A stretch of DNA of 64,000 nt, taken from contig NZ_JAUSVX010000001.1 in NCBI RefSeq assembly GCF_030814995.1, positions 372,001 through 436,000 on the forward strand, written 5' to 3'. Below, one piece after another: positions 37,999-47,692 of this stretch. The notes under the pieces are model-generated. The model was given only the letters and a program-made list of their open reading frames with translations. It was not told the DNA's origin and did not search any database. The stretch's first letter is position 1. Every line of letters begins with the position of its first letter. The translations under genes and the position numbers were made by a program. The stretch is from Labrys wisconsinensis. GTDB lineage: Bacteria; Pseudomonadota; Alphaproteobacteria; Rhizobiales; Labraceae.

Positions 37999-38346
37999 AT
38001 GCATCCGATCATCATGGCCGCCGCGTGCATCGGGCTCGCTGGCTGCGCCGCCGCCAACTACGCGAACGTCAACTATCAGGGAATTCCGTTCCGGGATGTC
38101 GCCATGCCGGAGAGCGCCTATCGCGTCATCGAAAAACGCGGGCAGAATCGGATGTTCGTAATGAACCCGACGCCAGGCTCTCTGTTCGGCACCGTCGACA
38201 CGTCCGGCTCGGGCCAGCTCTATGCCGCGGCCGCAGACCGGTACCTCGCCCTGACCGGGCGCCCTCACTGCCGCGCCGTGCGATCCGACTTCATCCTCCC
38301 GGCGGAGTTCGAGATCTTCTTCACCTGCCGTGCCGGGCGCACCTGA
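37999..38346 (+). CDS. Small probable lipoprotein
   Basis: A 115-residue protein with a short lipoprotein signal (MHPIIMAAACIGLAGCAAAN), where LAGC is an acceptable lipobox, so Cys16 should be acylated. The mature part holds a segment (FRDVAMPESAYRVIEKRGQNRMFVMNP) and two further cysteines (HCRAV, FTCRA) that may form a disulfide. I do not recognise the family. A GAGGGGAAAG ribosome site precedes ATG 37999. Composition is less GC-rich than the flanking dipeptidase gene, which hints at a more recent or fast-evolving gene. Confidence 0.75.
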   Translation: MHPIIMAAACIGLAGCAAANYANVNYQGIPFRDVAMPESAYRVIEKRGQNRMFVMNPTPGSLFGTVDTSGSGQLYAAAADRYLALTGRPHCRAVRSDFILPAEFEIFFTCRAGRT

Positions 38347-38367
38347 GGATCCATTCATTCCTGCCGC

Positions 38368-38637
38368 TCAGGAGCCCGGTTTGTAAGGAATCGGGTCCTC
38401 CGAGCACTGCAGCCGCTTGTAGAAGAGCTCGCGGGCATAGCCTCGCGATACCGCCATGGCGATCTCGCGGATTTCCCGGCGCTGGCGTTCGAGATCGATC
38501 TCCAGCACGGCGTTGGCGACGATCAGGGCGCGCACCGCGGCGCGCGGGTCACCGTCGCAATCGGCGATGACGCGGTCGACCTCGATCTCCAGCTCGGCGG
38601 GATCGCCGAGGGCGAAGCTGCTGACGGCCGGGTTCAT
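38368..38637 (-). CDS. Hypothetical protein, 89 residues
   Basis: A small acidic, helical protein (MNPAVSSFALGDPAELEIEV start). No signal, membrane segment or known motif is visible; a helix LRxREIREIA-type stretch and YARELFYKRLQC lie near the C-terminus. ATG 38637 is preferred because the upstream extension to 38877 runs through the toxin-antitoxin promoter. It converges on the lipoprotein gene with 21 bp between stops. Coding is supported only by codon pattern and placement. Confidence 0.55.
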   Translation of the reverse strand: MNPAVSSFALGDPAELEIEVDRVIADCDGDPRAAVRALIVANAVLEIDLERQRREIREIAMAVSRGYARELFYKRLQCSEDPIPYKPGS

Positions 38638-38843
38638 CGCCGGCGCTCCGCTGCCCTGCCGTTCCACCTTCCTCTCTGCCCGCCGCCGTCCGCCATGCCG
38701 GTCCTCCGCTCGAATCGGGCAGAGGCTATGCCGGCGAGGCTGGCCGGTCGAGTCATTTGTTTTCGTTTTGTTCTCACCCCCTGGAAGCAACGCACTCGAT
38801 CGGTCACGACGGACGCAACGGCCAAGCCTGCGTAGGGCCTTTA

Positions 38844-38877
38844 TTGTGCCGATGCCAGAATGTGTATTATAATACAC
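38844..38877 (+). promoter_or_regulatory. Toxin-antitoxin promoter with perfect palindrome over the -10 box
   Basis: A perfect 16-bp palindrome, GTGTATTATAATACAC, occupies 38862-38877. Inside it is an exact consensus -10 TATAAT (38868-38873). A -35-like TTGTGC lies at 38844-38849 with an 18-base spacer. The toxin ATG is at 38880, six bases after the -10, so transcription would begin at or beside the start codon and give a leaderless mRNA. The palindrome is placed as an autorepression operator for the antitoxin. Confidence 0.75.
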
Positions 38878-38879
38878 AA

Positions 38880-39170
38880 ATGCTGGAGGTTCGCCAGACG
38901 GCCAGCTATTCCGCCTGGATTTCCGGCTTGCGCGATCAACGAGCCGTTGCCCGCATCGAAATCCGGATCCGCCGGCTGTCGCTGGGCAACCCCGGAGATG
39001 TGAAATCGGTTGGCGAGGGCGTGAGCGAGCTTCGGGTCGACTACGGCCCCGGATACCGGGTCTACTTCACATCCCGCGGTGGGACCATCGTGATCCTGCT
39101 GTGCGGAGGCGACAAACGGACCCAGGCTGCCGATATCGCGGCGGCGAAGAGGATGGCGAAGGATCTGTAA
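38880..39170 (+). CDS. RelE/HigB-type toxin (addiction module killer protein)
   Basis: A 96-residue protein of the RelE/ParE superfamily, in the subgroup called phage-derived Gp49-like or addiction-module killer protein. Family features are FSAWISGLRDQRAVARI-like helices (here TASYSAWISGLRDQRAVARI), RIRRLSLGNPGDVKSVGEGVSELRVDYGPGYRVYF, and IVILLCGGDKRTQAADIAAAKRMAKDL, which has the conserved GGDK signature. It is a predicted ribosome-dependent mRNA endonuclease. There is no ribosome site because the ATG is at the expected mRNA 5' end. It comes before its antitoxin, as in higBA modules, with a 2-bp gap. Confidence 0.92.
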   Translation: MLEVRQTASYSAWISGLRDQRAVARIEIRIRRLSLGNPGDVKSVGEGVSELRVDYGPGYRVYFTSRGGTIVILLCGGDKRTQAADIAAAKRMAKDL

Positions 39171-39172
39171 TC

Positions 39173-39460
39173 ATGCCCTTGGAAACGACTCTTTGGGATC
39201 CCGCGGAGCGCCTGACCTCTCCGGAGGCGGAGCTTGCCTATCTCGAAGCGGCCTTCGAGGACGGCGACCCCGCCCTGATCGCCGCTGCCATCGGGGACGT
39301 CGCTCGCGCCCGCGGCATGTCGCGGATCGCGCGGGAGGCCGGCCTCAGCCGCGAAGCGATGTACAAGGCGTTCCGGGCGGAAGGCAATCCGACGCTCGAA
39401 ACCGTCGCCGGCGTAACCAGGGCGCTCGGCTTCAAGCTGACGATCAGACCGGCCGGCTGA
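39173..39460 (+). CDS. HigA-like antitoxin with HTH domain
   Basis: A 95-residue antidote protein of the addiction-module family that pairs with Gp49-like toxins. The N-terminal half (LETTLWDPAERLTSPEAELAYLEAAFEDGDP) is the region that wraps the toxin, and the C-terminal half is a Cro/XRE-type HTH (SRIAREAGLSREAMYKAFRAEGNPTLETVAGVTRALGFKL). It starts 2 bp after the toxin stop, so expression is coupled. It should neutralise the toxin and, through the HTH, repress the promoter palindrome at 38862-38877. Confidence 0.92.
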   Translation: MPLETTLWDPAERLTSPEAELAYLEAAFEDGDPALIAAAIGDVARARGMSRIAREAGLSREAMYKAFRAEGNPTLETVAGVTRALGFKLTIRPAG

Positions 39461-39491
39461 GACCCGCATCTGCGGGTTCTCGCCACGGCGC

Positions 39492-40205
39492 TCACCCCGG
39501 CTCCGGCCCGCCGGCCGGTACCGGCGCGATCCCGAACGCCTCCTGCAGGTGCCGATGCCCCACCGGGGTGACGGCGAGCACCCGCGAATCCCGGGAACGC
39601 CGCAGCCAGCCGAGCACCAGGAACCGCTCCAGCATCGCCGCCCCGACCGCGCCGGCGATGTGGGGCCGCCGCATGCTCCAGTCCAGGCACGGGCGGCAGA
39701 ACACGCGGCGCTGCCGCGTCAGCCCGGCGACGTCGATGCCGAGACCGTCGAGCAGGGCCCGGCCGGCCGGCGTCACCTCGCCGCCGTCCTCGCCCAGCAC
39801 GATCTGCTCGCGCTCCGCCAGGACGTCGGCGATGCGCACAGCGAGCTCGCCCGCCAGGTGGTCGTAGCACAGCCTGGCGAAGCGCAGGTCCTCGCCGCCG
39901 CGCCAATGCGGGTGGTAGCGGGCCGGGCCGGCCTGCGCCACCGCCATGATGCCTTCGAGCATCCGGCCGACCAGCGGCGAGGCCAGCCGGAAATAGCGGT
40001 GCCGCCCCTGCCGGGCCAGCGCCAGGATGCCGCCGTCGACCAGCTTGCCGAGATGGGCGCTGGCGGTCTGCGGCGTCACATGGGCGGCATAGGCGAGCTC
40101 CGAGGCGGTGAGCGCCCGGCCGTCCATCAGCGCCCCGAGCATGTTGGCGCGGGCGGGATCCCCCACCAGCGCCGCGACCTCGGCGATCTTCGGTCCCGTC
40201 TGCAT
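39492..40205 (-). CDS. ArsR-like winged-helix regulator with long C-terminal domain
   Basis: A 237-residue regulator. The N-terminal 90 residues form an ArsR-type winged helix (IAEVAALVGDPARANMLGAL, TASELAYAAHVTPQTASAHLGKLVDGGILA, RHRYFRLAS). The rest, about 140 residues, contains a CRPCLDWSMRRPHIAGAVGAAM segment with two cysteines and a histidine that might bind a metal or sense redox state. ATG 40205 after AGGG is preferred over GTG 40223. It lies 75 bp after dppF on the same strand, but is separate enough to have its own promoter. The target is unknown. Confidence 0.85.
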   Translation of the reverse strand: MQTGPKIAEVAALVGDPARANMLGALMDGRALTASELAYAAHVTPQTASAHLGKLVDGGILALARQGRHRYFRLASPLVGRMLEGIMAVAQAGPARYHPHWRGGEDLRFARLCYDHLAGELAVRIADVLAEREQIVLGEDGGEVTPAGRALLDGLGIDVAGLTRQRRVFCRPCLDWSMRRPHIAGAVGAAMLERFLVLGWLRRSRDSRVLAVTPVGHRHLQEAFGIAPVPAGGPEPG

Positions 40206-40279
40206 CGCGCCCTTATAGGGCACTCCGGCGGGGCGATGCTACGACGCGCATCGAAGCGAGCGCGCGCCCGCCGCGGCAG

Positions 40280-41242
40280 TCAGGCCGCCACGGCGAAGCA
40301 GGCGACGGCGCGGCCCTGCTTGTCCTCGAGCACCGGCCGCTCCTGGCGGCACACCTCCATCGCCAGCGGGCAGCGCGGGTTGAAGGCGCAGCCGGACGGC
40401 GGCGAGAAGGGCGAGGGCAATTCGCCCTGCAGGATGATGCGCTGGCGCACCCGCTCCGGATCGGCCTGCGGCGTCGCCGACATCAGGGCGCGGGTATAGG
40501 GGTGCTGCGGCGCCGCGAACAGGGCCTCGCGGCTGCCCATCTCCACGGCGCGGCCGAGATACATCACCATCACGTCGTCGGCGATGTGGCGCACCACCGA
40601 GAGATCGTGGCTGATGAAGATGTAGGCGAGGCCGAACTCCTGCTGCAGCTCGCCGAGCAGGTTGAGCACCTGCGCCCGGACCGAGACGTCCAGAGCCGAG
40701 ACCGGCTCGTCCAGCACCAGGATCTTCGGCCGCAGCATCAGCGCCCGGGCGATGGCGACGCGCTGGCGCTGGCCGCCGGAGAACATGTGGGGATAGCGCT
40801 GCGCCTGGTCGGGCCGGAGGCCGACGCGCGCCATCATCGCCAGCGCCGCGTCCTGGCGCTCGGCGGCGCTCAGCCTGGTGTTGACCAGGAGCGGCTCCTC
40901 CAGCGCCCGCTGGATGGTCTGGCGCGGGTTGAGCGAGCCGTAGGGATTCTGGAACACGATCTGGATCTCGCGCCGCAGCACCCGGCGCTGGGCCGCGGTG
41001 GCGAGCTTGAGGTCGACCCCGCCGATGGTCAGCGAGCCCTCGCTCGGCGGTTCGATCATGGTCAGGAGGCGGGCGAGGGTCGACTTGCCGCAGCCGGATT
41101 CGCCGACCACCGCCAGCGTCTTGCCGGGCTGGAGCGAGAAGCTGACCCCGGCCAGGGCGCGCACCGTGCCGGTGGCGCCGAACAGCCCACGCTTCACCTC
41201 GTAGAAGCGGGCGAGGTCCCGCGCTTCGAGCAGGGCCGTCAT
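40280..41242 (-). CDS. dppF: Peptide ABC transporter ATP-binding protein DppF
   Basis: A 320-residue ABC ATPase of the oligopeptide/nickel family. It shows Walker [13 protein letters not shown], the Q-loop [13 protein letters not shown], signature [15 protein letters not shown], Walker [13 protein letters not shown] and the H-loop FISHDLSVV. The C-terminal oligo_HPY extension includes a cluster of cysteines ([15 protein letters not shown]) that may hold an iron-sulfur cluster in this family. It is the last gene of dppABCDF; its ATG overlaps the dppD stop (ATGA). Confidence 0.94.
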   Translation of the reverse strand: MTALLEARDLARFYEVKRGLFGATGTVRALAGVSFSLQPGKTLAVVGESGCGKSTLARLLTMIEPPSEGSLTIGGVDLKLATAAQRRVLRREIQIVFQNPYGSLNPRQTIQRALEEPLLVNTRLSAAERQDAALAMMARVGLRPDQAQRYPHMFSGGQRQRVAIARALMLRPKILVLDEPVSALDVSVRAQVLNLLGELQQEFGLAYIFISHDLSVVRHIADDVMVMYLGRAVEMGSREALFAAPQHPYTRALMSATPQADPERVRQRIILQGELPSPFSPPSGCAFNPRCPLAMEVCRQERPVLEDKQGRAVACFAVAA

Positions 41243-42228
41243 GCCGCCACCTCCAGGTCGGACGGCTTGCCGTCGACGAGCGGGCGGATGCACAGCGCAT
41301 TGTTCATCGCCGGTCCCGCCCGGCCAGGCGGCGCGGCGCGGCAGGCTTCGACGGCGAAGGCGCAGCGCGGCGAGAACAGGCAGCCGGCCGGCCGGTCGTA
41401 CTGGCCCGGCACCACGCCGGGGATGGAGGGCAGCACCCGCGAGGTCGCGCGCTCCGGCAGCGCCGCCAGCAGCGCCGCGGTATAGGGATGGCGCGGCTCG
41501 CCGAAGAGGTCGCGCGTGGAGGCCATCTCCACCTGCTGGCCGGCATATTGCACGATGACGCGCTGGGCGGTCTCGGCCACCACGCCCATGTCGTGGGTGA
41601 TGAGCACCAGGGCCATGCCGCGCTCGCGCTGCAGCCGCGCCAGGAGGTCGAGGATCTGCGCCTGGATGGTGACGTCGAGCGCCGTGGTCGGCTCGTCGGC
41701 GATCAGCAGCTTGGGGTTGCAGGCGATCGCCATGGCGATCATCGCCCGCTGGCTCATGCCGCCCGACATCTGGTGCGGGAAGGCGGAGAGGCGCCGGGCC
41801 GGGTCGGTGATGCCGACCTGCTCGAGCAGCTCGACCGCCCGCGCCCGCCGCTGCGCCCGGCCGAGATCGGTATGGGTGCGCAGCGCCTCGTCGATCTGGA
41901 AGCCGACGGTGAAGCAGGGGTTCAGCGAGGTCATCGGCTCCTGGAAGATCATCGCCATGTCGCGGCCGATGATGCCGCGCCGCGCCCGCGACGTCATGGT
42001 GCGCAGGTCCCGGCCGTCGAAGGCCAGGACGTCGGCGGTGACCCGGGCGGTCTTGGGCAGAAGCCCCATCACCGCCAGCATCGCCACCGACTTGCCCGAG
42101 CCGGACTCGCCGACGATCGAGACGATCTCGCCGGGATCGAGCGACAGGGAGACGCCGTCGACGGCGCGGAAGAAGCCGTGGCGGACCGGAAATTCGACGG
42201 TGAGGTTCTGGATTTCGAGCAGGGGCAT
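41239..42228 (-). CDS. dppD: Peptide ABC transporter ATP-binding protein DppD
   Basis: A 329-residue ABC ATPase partner of DppF. It has Walker [13 protein letters not shown]-loop [12 protein letters not shown], signature [15 protein letters not shown], Walker [12 protein letters not shown] and the H-loop [11 protein letters not shown]-terminal Cys-containing loop ([16 protein letters not shown]) matches DppF. ATG 42228 starts [15 protein letters not shown], the family N-terminus. It is separated from dppC by 126 bp that hold hairpins, while overlapping dppF by four bases. Confidence 0.94.
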   Translation of the reverse strand: MPLLEIQNLTVEFPVRHGFFRAVDGVSLSLDPGEIVSIVGESGSGKSVAMLAVMGLLPKTARVTADVLAFDGRDLRTMTSRARRGIIGRDMAMIFQEPMTSLNPCFTVGFQIDEALRTHTDLGRAQRRARAVELLEQVGITDPARRLSAFPHQMSGGMSQRAMIAMAIACNPKLLIADEPTTALDVTIQAQILDLLARLQRERGMALVLITHDMGVVAETAQRVIVQYAGQQVEMASTRDLFGEPRHPYTAALLAALPERATSRVLPSIPGVVPGQYDRPAGCLFSPRCAFAVEACRAAPPGRAGPAMNNALCIRPLVDGKPSDLEVAA

Positions 42229-42253
42229 CGAGTGAACAGGTCCCTTTCGAAGG

Positions 42254-42324
42254 TCTGAGCCGCTTCCCGTGGCTTCAGCCACGACTTGCTCAGACTGCCA
42301 AGTGCAAGCAGGTTCGGGAGAACC
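42254..42324. repeat. Hairpin cluster between dppC and dppD
   Basis: Inside the dpp operon, 126 bp of non-coding DNA contain a compound hairpin: inner arms CGTGGCT/AGCCACG (42268-42274, 42277-42283) and outer arms TCTGAGC/GCTCAGA (42254-42260, 42288-42294). Next to it, 42301-42324 is a copy of the repeat seen at 12294-12317. In the mRNA these would sit between dppC and dppD, where they could block 3' exonucleases or reduce read-through. Confidence 0.65.
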
Positions 42325-42354
42325 GGCTCAGGAGCGCGATCGCGTCGGCATGGG

Positions 42355-43260
42355 TCAGCCGCGCTTCAGCCGCGGGTCGAGGGCGTCGCGCAGGCCGTCG
42401 CCGAACACGTTGATGGCAACCACCGTGAGCAGGATGGCCAGGCCCGGGAACGTCACGATCCAGGGTGCGCTCTCCAGGAACTCACGCGACGAGGCGAGCA
42501 TGGCCCCCCATTCCGGCGTCGGCGGCTGGGCGCCGAGGCCGAGGAAGCCGAGGGCTGCGGCCTGCAGCAGCGCATCGGAAATGCCGAGCGTCGCCTGCAC
42601 GATCAGCGGCGCGAGGCAGTTCGGCAGCACCGTGACGAACATCAGCCGGACCGGCCCGACGCCGACCACCTTGGCCGCCGTGACGTAGTCTTTAGAGAGC
42701 TCGCTCAAGGCCGACGCGCGCACCAGCCGGACGTAGCGCGGCAGGAACACGATCAACACCGCGACGATGGTGTTGGAAAGGCTCGGCCCGATGATGGAAA
42801 CGATCACCACTGAGAGGACCAGGTCCGGGACGGACAGGATCAGGTCCATGAAGCGCATCAGCACCGCGTCGACCACGCCGCCGACGAAGGCGGCGATCAG
42901 GCCGAGCACGACGCCCGTCAGGATCGACACGATCATCACCGAGACGCCGATGAAGAGGGAGATTCGCGCGCCGTGGATGATCCGCGAGAGCATGTCGCGA
43001 CCGACATCGTCGGTGCCGAGCGGAAAGTCCCAGGAGCCTCCGTCGCTCCAGGCCGGCGGCTGCCTCACGTGCTCGCGGAACTGCTCGATCGGCGAATGCG
43101 GCGCCAGAACGTCGGCGAAGATGGCCACCAGCACCACCAGGCAGACGACGACGAGCCCGACCATGGCGCCGCGATTCTCCCTCAGATTGTGCCAGGTCTC
43201 GGCGATCAGCGAAGGGGGCGACGCCGGGCGAGCCGCGGCAATGCTGGTGTCAGCGACCAT
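42355..43260 (-). CDS. dppC: Peptide ABC transporter permease DppC
   Basis: A 301-residue inner-membrane permease with an N-terminal cytoplasmic stretch, a first helix (AMVGLVVVCLVVLVAIFADVLAP), a periplasmic loop with FPLGTDDVGRDMLSRIIHGARIS (the signature start of the transport domain) and five further helices. The EAA-type loop is YVTAAKVVGVGPVRLMFVTVLPN. It pairs with DppB to form the channel. The start overlaps the end of dppB by 11 bases. Confidence 0.94.
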   Translation of the reverse strand: MVADTSIAAARPASPPSLIAETWHNLRENRGAMVGLVVVCLVVLVAIFADVLAPHSPIEQFREHVRQPPAWSDGGSWDFPLGTDDVGRDMLSRIIHGARISLFIGVSVMIVSILTGVVLGLIAAFVGGVVDAVLMRFMDLILSVPDLVLSVVIVSIIGPSLSNTIVAVLIVFLPRYVRLVRASALSELSKDYVTAAKVVGVGPVRLMFVTVLPNCLAPLIVQATLGISDALLQAAALGFLGLGAQPPTPEWGAMLASSREFLESAPWIVTFPGLAILLTVVAINVFGDGLRDALDPRLKRG

Positions 43261-44263
43261 GGCGAATCCTCGGATTGATGAGCCCGTAGAGCAGATCGAT
43301 CGTCAGGTTCACGAACACCACCACGACCGATATGAGCAGAACCCCGCCCTGCAGCACGGGATAATCACGTCGCGATAGCGAATCGATCAGCCATTTGCCG
43401 ACCCCCGGCCAGGAGAACACCGTCTCGGTCTGCACAGCTCCGGCGATCAGCGCGCTCACCTGCAGGCCGATGACGGTGACGACCGGGATCAGCGCATTGC
43501 GCAGGGCGTGCAGGCCGACGACGCGGATCGGTGACAGCCCTTTGGCGCGTGCGGTGCGCACATAATCTTCGTTCAGCACCTCCAGCATGGCCGAGCGCGT
43601 GATGCGGGTGATCACCGCCAGCGGCAGGGTGCCGAGCACGATAGCCGGCAGGATCAGATGCGCCAGCGCCGACTGGAACGCGCCGTCCTGGCCGGAGAGG
43701 TAACTGTCGATCAGCATGAAGCCGGTCACTGGCTCGATATCGAAGAGTTCCAGATTGACCCGCCCCCCCACGGGCGTGAGGTCGAGTTGGTTCGAGACCA
43801 CCAGGATCAGCACCAGACCCCACCAGAAGATCGGCATGGAGTTGCCGGTCACCGCGGCGGCGGTGACCACGTAGTCGGCCGAGGATCCGCGCTTCAGGCC
43901 GGCGATGATGCCGGCAGGGATGCCGAGCACGACCGCGAAGATCATGGCGCAGACAGCGAGCTCGATCGTTGCCGGGAACAGCGTCATGAATTCGCGGAGC
44001 ACGGGTTCGTGGGTCACCAGCGAGACGCCGAAGTCGCCGTGCAGGACCTGCCAGAGATAGTCCCAGAATTGCTTCAACAGCGGCTGGTCGAGTCCCATCT
44101 CGTGGCGCAGCTCGGCCAGCCGCTCCGGCGAGATGCCGCGCTCGCCGCGCCGGACCTCGATCGGGTCGCCGGGAACGAGGCGGATGGCGAAGAAGGTCAG
44201 GGCGATCAGCGCCAGGAAGATCGGGAGCGTCAGCAGCACCCGTTTGGCGAAATATTTGAGCAT
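43250..44263 (-). CDS. dppB: Peptide ABC transporter permease DppB
   Basis: A 337-residue inner-membrane permease with six hydrophobic segments. It starts MLKYFAKRVLLTLPIFLALIALTF, the classical DppB N-terminus, and has RLVPGDPIEVRRGERG and the EAA loop YVRTARAKGLSPIRVVGLHALRNALIPV. It forms the translocation channel with DppC. It follows dppA after a 186-bp gap that contains a strong hairpin, so dppA is probably expressed more strongly than the membrane genes. Confidence 0.94.
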   Translation of the reverse strand: MLKYFAKRVLLTLPIFLALIALTFFAIRLVPGDPIEVRRGERGISPERLAELRHEMGLDQPLLKQFWDYLWQVLHGDFGVSLVTHEPVLREFMTLFPATIELAVCAMIFAVVLGIPAGIIAGLKRGSSADYVVTAAAVTGNSMPIFWWGLVLILVVSNQLDLTPVGGRVNLELFDIEPVTGFMLIDSYLSGQDGAFQSALAHLILPAIVLGTLPLAVITRITRSAMLEVLNEDYVRTARAKGLSPIRVVGLHALRNALIPVVTVIGLQVSALIAGAVQTETVFSWPGVGKWLIDSLSRRDYPVLQGGVLLISVVVVFVNLTIDLLYGLINPRIRHGR

Positions 44264-44403
44264 TCTTGTCGCCTCGGCGATCGGATCGATCGCGACTTGC
44301 GAAAACGCTGGAGTCGAGTGAACGCCGAAACCGTCACCGCTTCAAGAATTCGATGAGGTCTTGCGGGAAGAGTCGTTCACCGGTGCAACCCCGGGATGAC
44401 AAA

Positions 44404-44431
44404 CGGCCGCGCAACCCAAGGTGCGCGGCCG
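44404..44431 (-). terminator. Hairpin downstream of dppA (attenuator or mRNA stabiliser)
   Basis: CGGCCGCGCA and TGCGCGGCCG form a perfect 10-bp stem with an 8-base loop, 18 bases after the dppA stop on the minus strand, followed by GTTTGTC, a poor T-tract. Hairpins at this place in ABC operons commonly protect the binding-protein mRNA and stop part of the transcripts before the permease genes. Confidence 0.7.
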
Positions 44432-44449
44432 CATGTTCGGACCGTGGAC

Positions 44450-46042
44450 TTACTTCAGCGTGACGCCGTAGAACTCGTGCCGGCCGAGCGGGGAGACCTT
44501 GTAGCCCTCGACATTGGCGCTGATCGGCTCGTAGACGACGGAGTGCGCGATGGTCATCTGCGGCTCCTCGTCATGGGCGATCTGCTGCATCTCCTCGTAG
44601 AGCTTGGTGCGCTCGGCCTTGTCGAAGGTCTGGCGCGCCTTGGTCAGGCGCTCATCGAAGTCCTTGTCGCACCACTTGGACAGGTTCTGGCCGCCCGGGC
44701 GCGCCGCGGCGCAGCCGAGCAGGAAGAAGAAGTTGTCGGGATCGCCGTTGTCGCCGGTCCAGCCGAGCTGGCCGGTCATGTGCTCGCCCGCCTGCAGGCG
44801 CTTGCGATACTCGCCCCACTCATACGTGACGAGCTTGGCGTTGACGCCGACCTTGGCGAGGTCGGCCTGCATCATCTCGGCGATGCGCTTGGCGGCCGGG
44901 TTGTAGGGGCGTTGCACCGGCATGTACCACAGGTCGATGTCGAGCGAGGTGATGCCGGCCTTGGCCAGCAGCGCCTTGGCCGCGGCCGGGTCGTACTTGT
45001 AGTCCACGACCTTGTCGTTATAGCCCCAGATCGTCGGCGGGATCAGGTTCTTGGCCGCCTGGCCGGCGCCCTGGTAGACGTCCTTGATGATGGCGTCCTT
45101 GTCGATCGCCATGGAGAGCGCCTGGCGTACCTCCTTCTTGTCGAAGGGCGGCTTCTCCACGTTGAAGGCCCAGTAGGCGATGTTGAGGCCGGCCTGGGAC
45201 AGGAGGTTGATCTTCTTGTCCTCCTTCATCGCCGCGAGGTCGGCCGGGTTGGGATAGCCCATCACCTGGCATTCGCCCTTCCGCAGCTTGGCGAAGCGCG
45301 CGGTCGCGTCCGGCGTGATGGCATAGACCAGGCCGTCGAGCTTGGCCTTGCCGCCCCAGTACTCCGGGAAGGCCTTGTAGCGGATCACCGCGTCTTTCTG
45401 ATAGGACGTGAACTGGAACGGCCCGGTGCCGACCGGCTCCTGGTCGAACTTCTCCGGCGTGCCCGCCTTCAGGAGATAGTCGGCATATTCGGCCGACTCG
45501 ATGGTGGCGAAGTCCATGGCGAAATTCGCCAGGATCGGGGCGTTGGCCTCGGTCAGCGTCACCTTCACCGTATAGTCGTCGACCTTGTCGATCGACTTCA
45601 ACAGCTTGGGCATGTCCATGTCGTTGAAGTAATCGAAGGCGCCGCCCGAGACCTTGTGGTAGGGATGATCGTCCTTCCACTGGCGGTTGAAGGAGAACAG
45701 CACGTCGTCGGCATCGAAGTCGCGCGTCGGCTTGAAGCCCTTGTAGGCATGGAACTTCACGCCCTTGCGCAGATGGAAGGTGATCTCCAGCCCGTCCTTC
45801 GAGATTTCCCATTTTTCGGCCAGGCCGGGAATGACGTTGGTGGTGCCGGGCTCGAACTCGACCAGCTGGTTGAACACCGGGCGCGCCGCATCCAGGGACG
45901 TGCCCGTGGTGTTCAGCGCCGGCGTGAAATTCTCAGGGCTGCCTTCGGAGCAGTAGACCAGCGTCTTGGCGCCGGCGGCCGTCGTCCCCAGCAGCACGGC
46001 GACCGTCGCCGCCAGAAGGCCGGTTTTCAGGGTCTTCGACAT
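44450..46042 (-). CDS. dppA: Peptide ABC transporter substrate-binding protein DppA
   Basis: A 530-residue periplasmic receptor of family SBP_bac_5. A signal peptide (LKTGLLAATVAVLLGTTAAGA) is followed by KTLVYCSEGSPENFTPALNTTGTS, the DppA start, and by FNQLVEF, FHLRKGVKFH, DFDADDVLFSFNRQ, EPVGTGPFQF, RQALSMAIDKDAI and YNPAAKRIAEMMQ. DppA-type receptors bind dipeptides and sometimes haem or 5-aminolevulinate. ATG 46042 is preferred over a long upstream extension. It is the first gene of dppABCDF; its promoter must lie in 46043-46208. Confidence 0.95.
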   Translation of the reverse strand: MSKTLKTGLLAATVAVLLGTTAAGAKTLVYCSEGSPENFTPALNTTGTSLDAARPVFNQLVEFEPGTTNVIPGLAEKWEISKDGLEITFHLRKGVKFHAYKGFKPTRDFDADDVLFSFNRQWKDDHPYHKVSGGAFDYFNDMDMPKLLKSIDKVDDYTVKVTLTEANAPILANFAMDFATIESAEYADYLLKAGTPEKFDQEPVGTGPFQFTSYQKDAVIRYKAFPEYWGGKAKLDGLVYAITPDATARFAKLRKGECQVMGYPNPADLAAMKEDKKINLLSQAGLNIAYWAFNVEKPPFDKKEVRQALSMAIDKDAIIKDVYQGAGQAAKNLIPPTIWGYNDKVVDYKYDPAAAKALLAKAGITSLDIDLWYMPVQRPYNPAAKRIAEMMQADLAKVGVNAKLVTYEWGEYRKRLQAGEHMTGQLGWTGDNGDPDNFFFLLGCAAARPGGQNLSKWCDKDFDERLTKARQTFDKAERTKLYEEMQQIAHDEEPQMTIAHSVVYEPISANVEGYKVSPLGRHEFYGVTLK

Positions 46043-46206
46043 GGGTTCCCCATTCCGTTGTTGCAGCGTGGGCCGCGCGCGAGCGTTGGAACGGATCATC
46101 CAAAAGACGCCCCTGCCGCGCGATCTGTGCCTCGCTTGAGGTGCATGGAAGCCTTTTTGCGCGCATGGGGCAAATGATTTCTGGCGGCCTGGCCCAGTCA
46201 GCGCAT

Positions 46207-46244
46207 CTTCGAAACAAAACACCCCGCGGTCGCGCCGCGAGGTG
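46207..46244 (-). terminator. Rho-independent terminator of the DUF2853 gene
   Basis: On the minus strand, a 10-base-arm GC-rich stem (CACCTCGCGG with CCGCGGGGTG, one wobble/mismatch, CGCGA loop; plus-strand 46220-46244) is followed directly by TTTTGTTTCG. It stands 45 bp after the DUF2853 stop and upstream of dppA, so it ends that transcript and insulates the dpp promoter. Confidence 0.8.
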
Positions 46245-46288
46245 CCGAAAATGTCCGGAAACGCCGGAATCGAGGCGTTTTGCGAACC

Positions 46289-46618
46289 TTATTTCTTGAA
46301 CAGGTCGAGCTTCTTGAAATGCTCGGCCAGGAGATAATAGACGGTGAGGCGCGACTTGGTCCGGTCGGCCTTGAGCTTGTCGACCACCGCCTTGATCGCG
46401 GCGTCCAGCGTCGCGTCCGCATCCTTCAGGCCGAGCTTCTTCTTCAGGAAATTGTCGCGCACGCGACCGAGCTCCGCCGGGTCGCTCGCCGCCACCCACC
46501 TGGAATCCGCCTTGCTGAGCACGAGGGCATAGGTCTTCGCCATCCCGGCAACGGCAGCTTCGTCGACACTGCCGGTATATTTCTTGACGTCGGCGAGATG
46601 GGTTGCGAGATCCGTCAT
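46289..46618 (-). CDS. DUF2853 family protein
   Basis: A 109-residue all-alpha soluble protein of the DUF2853 family. Conserved blocks are HLADVKKYTGSVDEAAVAGMAKTYALVLSK, DPAELGRVRDNFLKKKLGL and a C-terminal VYYLLAEHFKKLDLF. It has many lysines and no catalytic motif that I can see. Function is unknown; the family is frequent in alphaproteobacteria. ATG 46618 is preferred, as the family begins at this point. It is monocistronic, ending at a clear terminator. Confidence 0.88.
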   Translation of the reverse strand: MTDLATHLADVKKYTGSVDEAAVAGMAKTYALVLSKADSRWVAASDPAELGRVRDNFLKKKLGLKDADATLDAAIKAVVDKLKADRTKSRLTVYYLLAEHFKKLDLFKK

Positions 46619-46750
46619 GGTCCAAGCCTCCTCGACTGTTTCCCCGTCCGCGCTATCCAGACGCAGGCAGGTATAAGGCCATGGCTTGGCGAAGTCCGCC
46701 ACGGGTTTTCGCCGGATGTGATGGTGAAATTCCGGTAATCCCCCGGCTTT

Positions 46751-47692
<942 letters not shown>

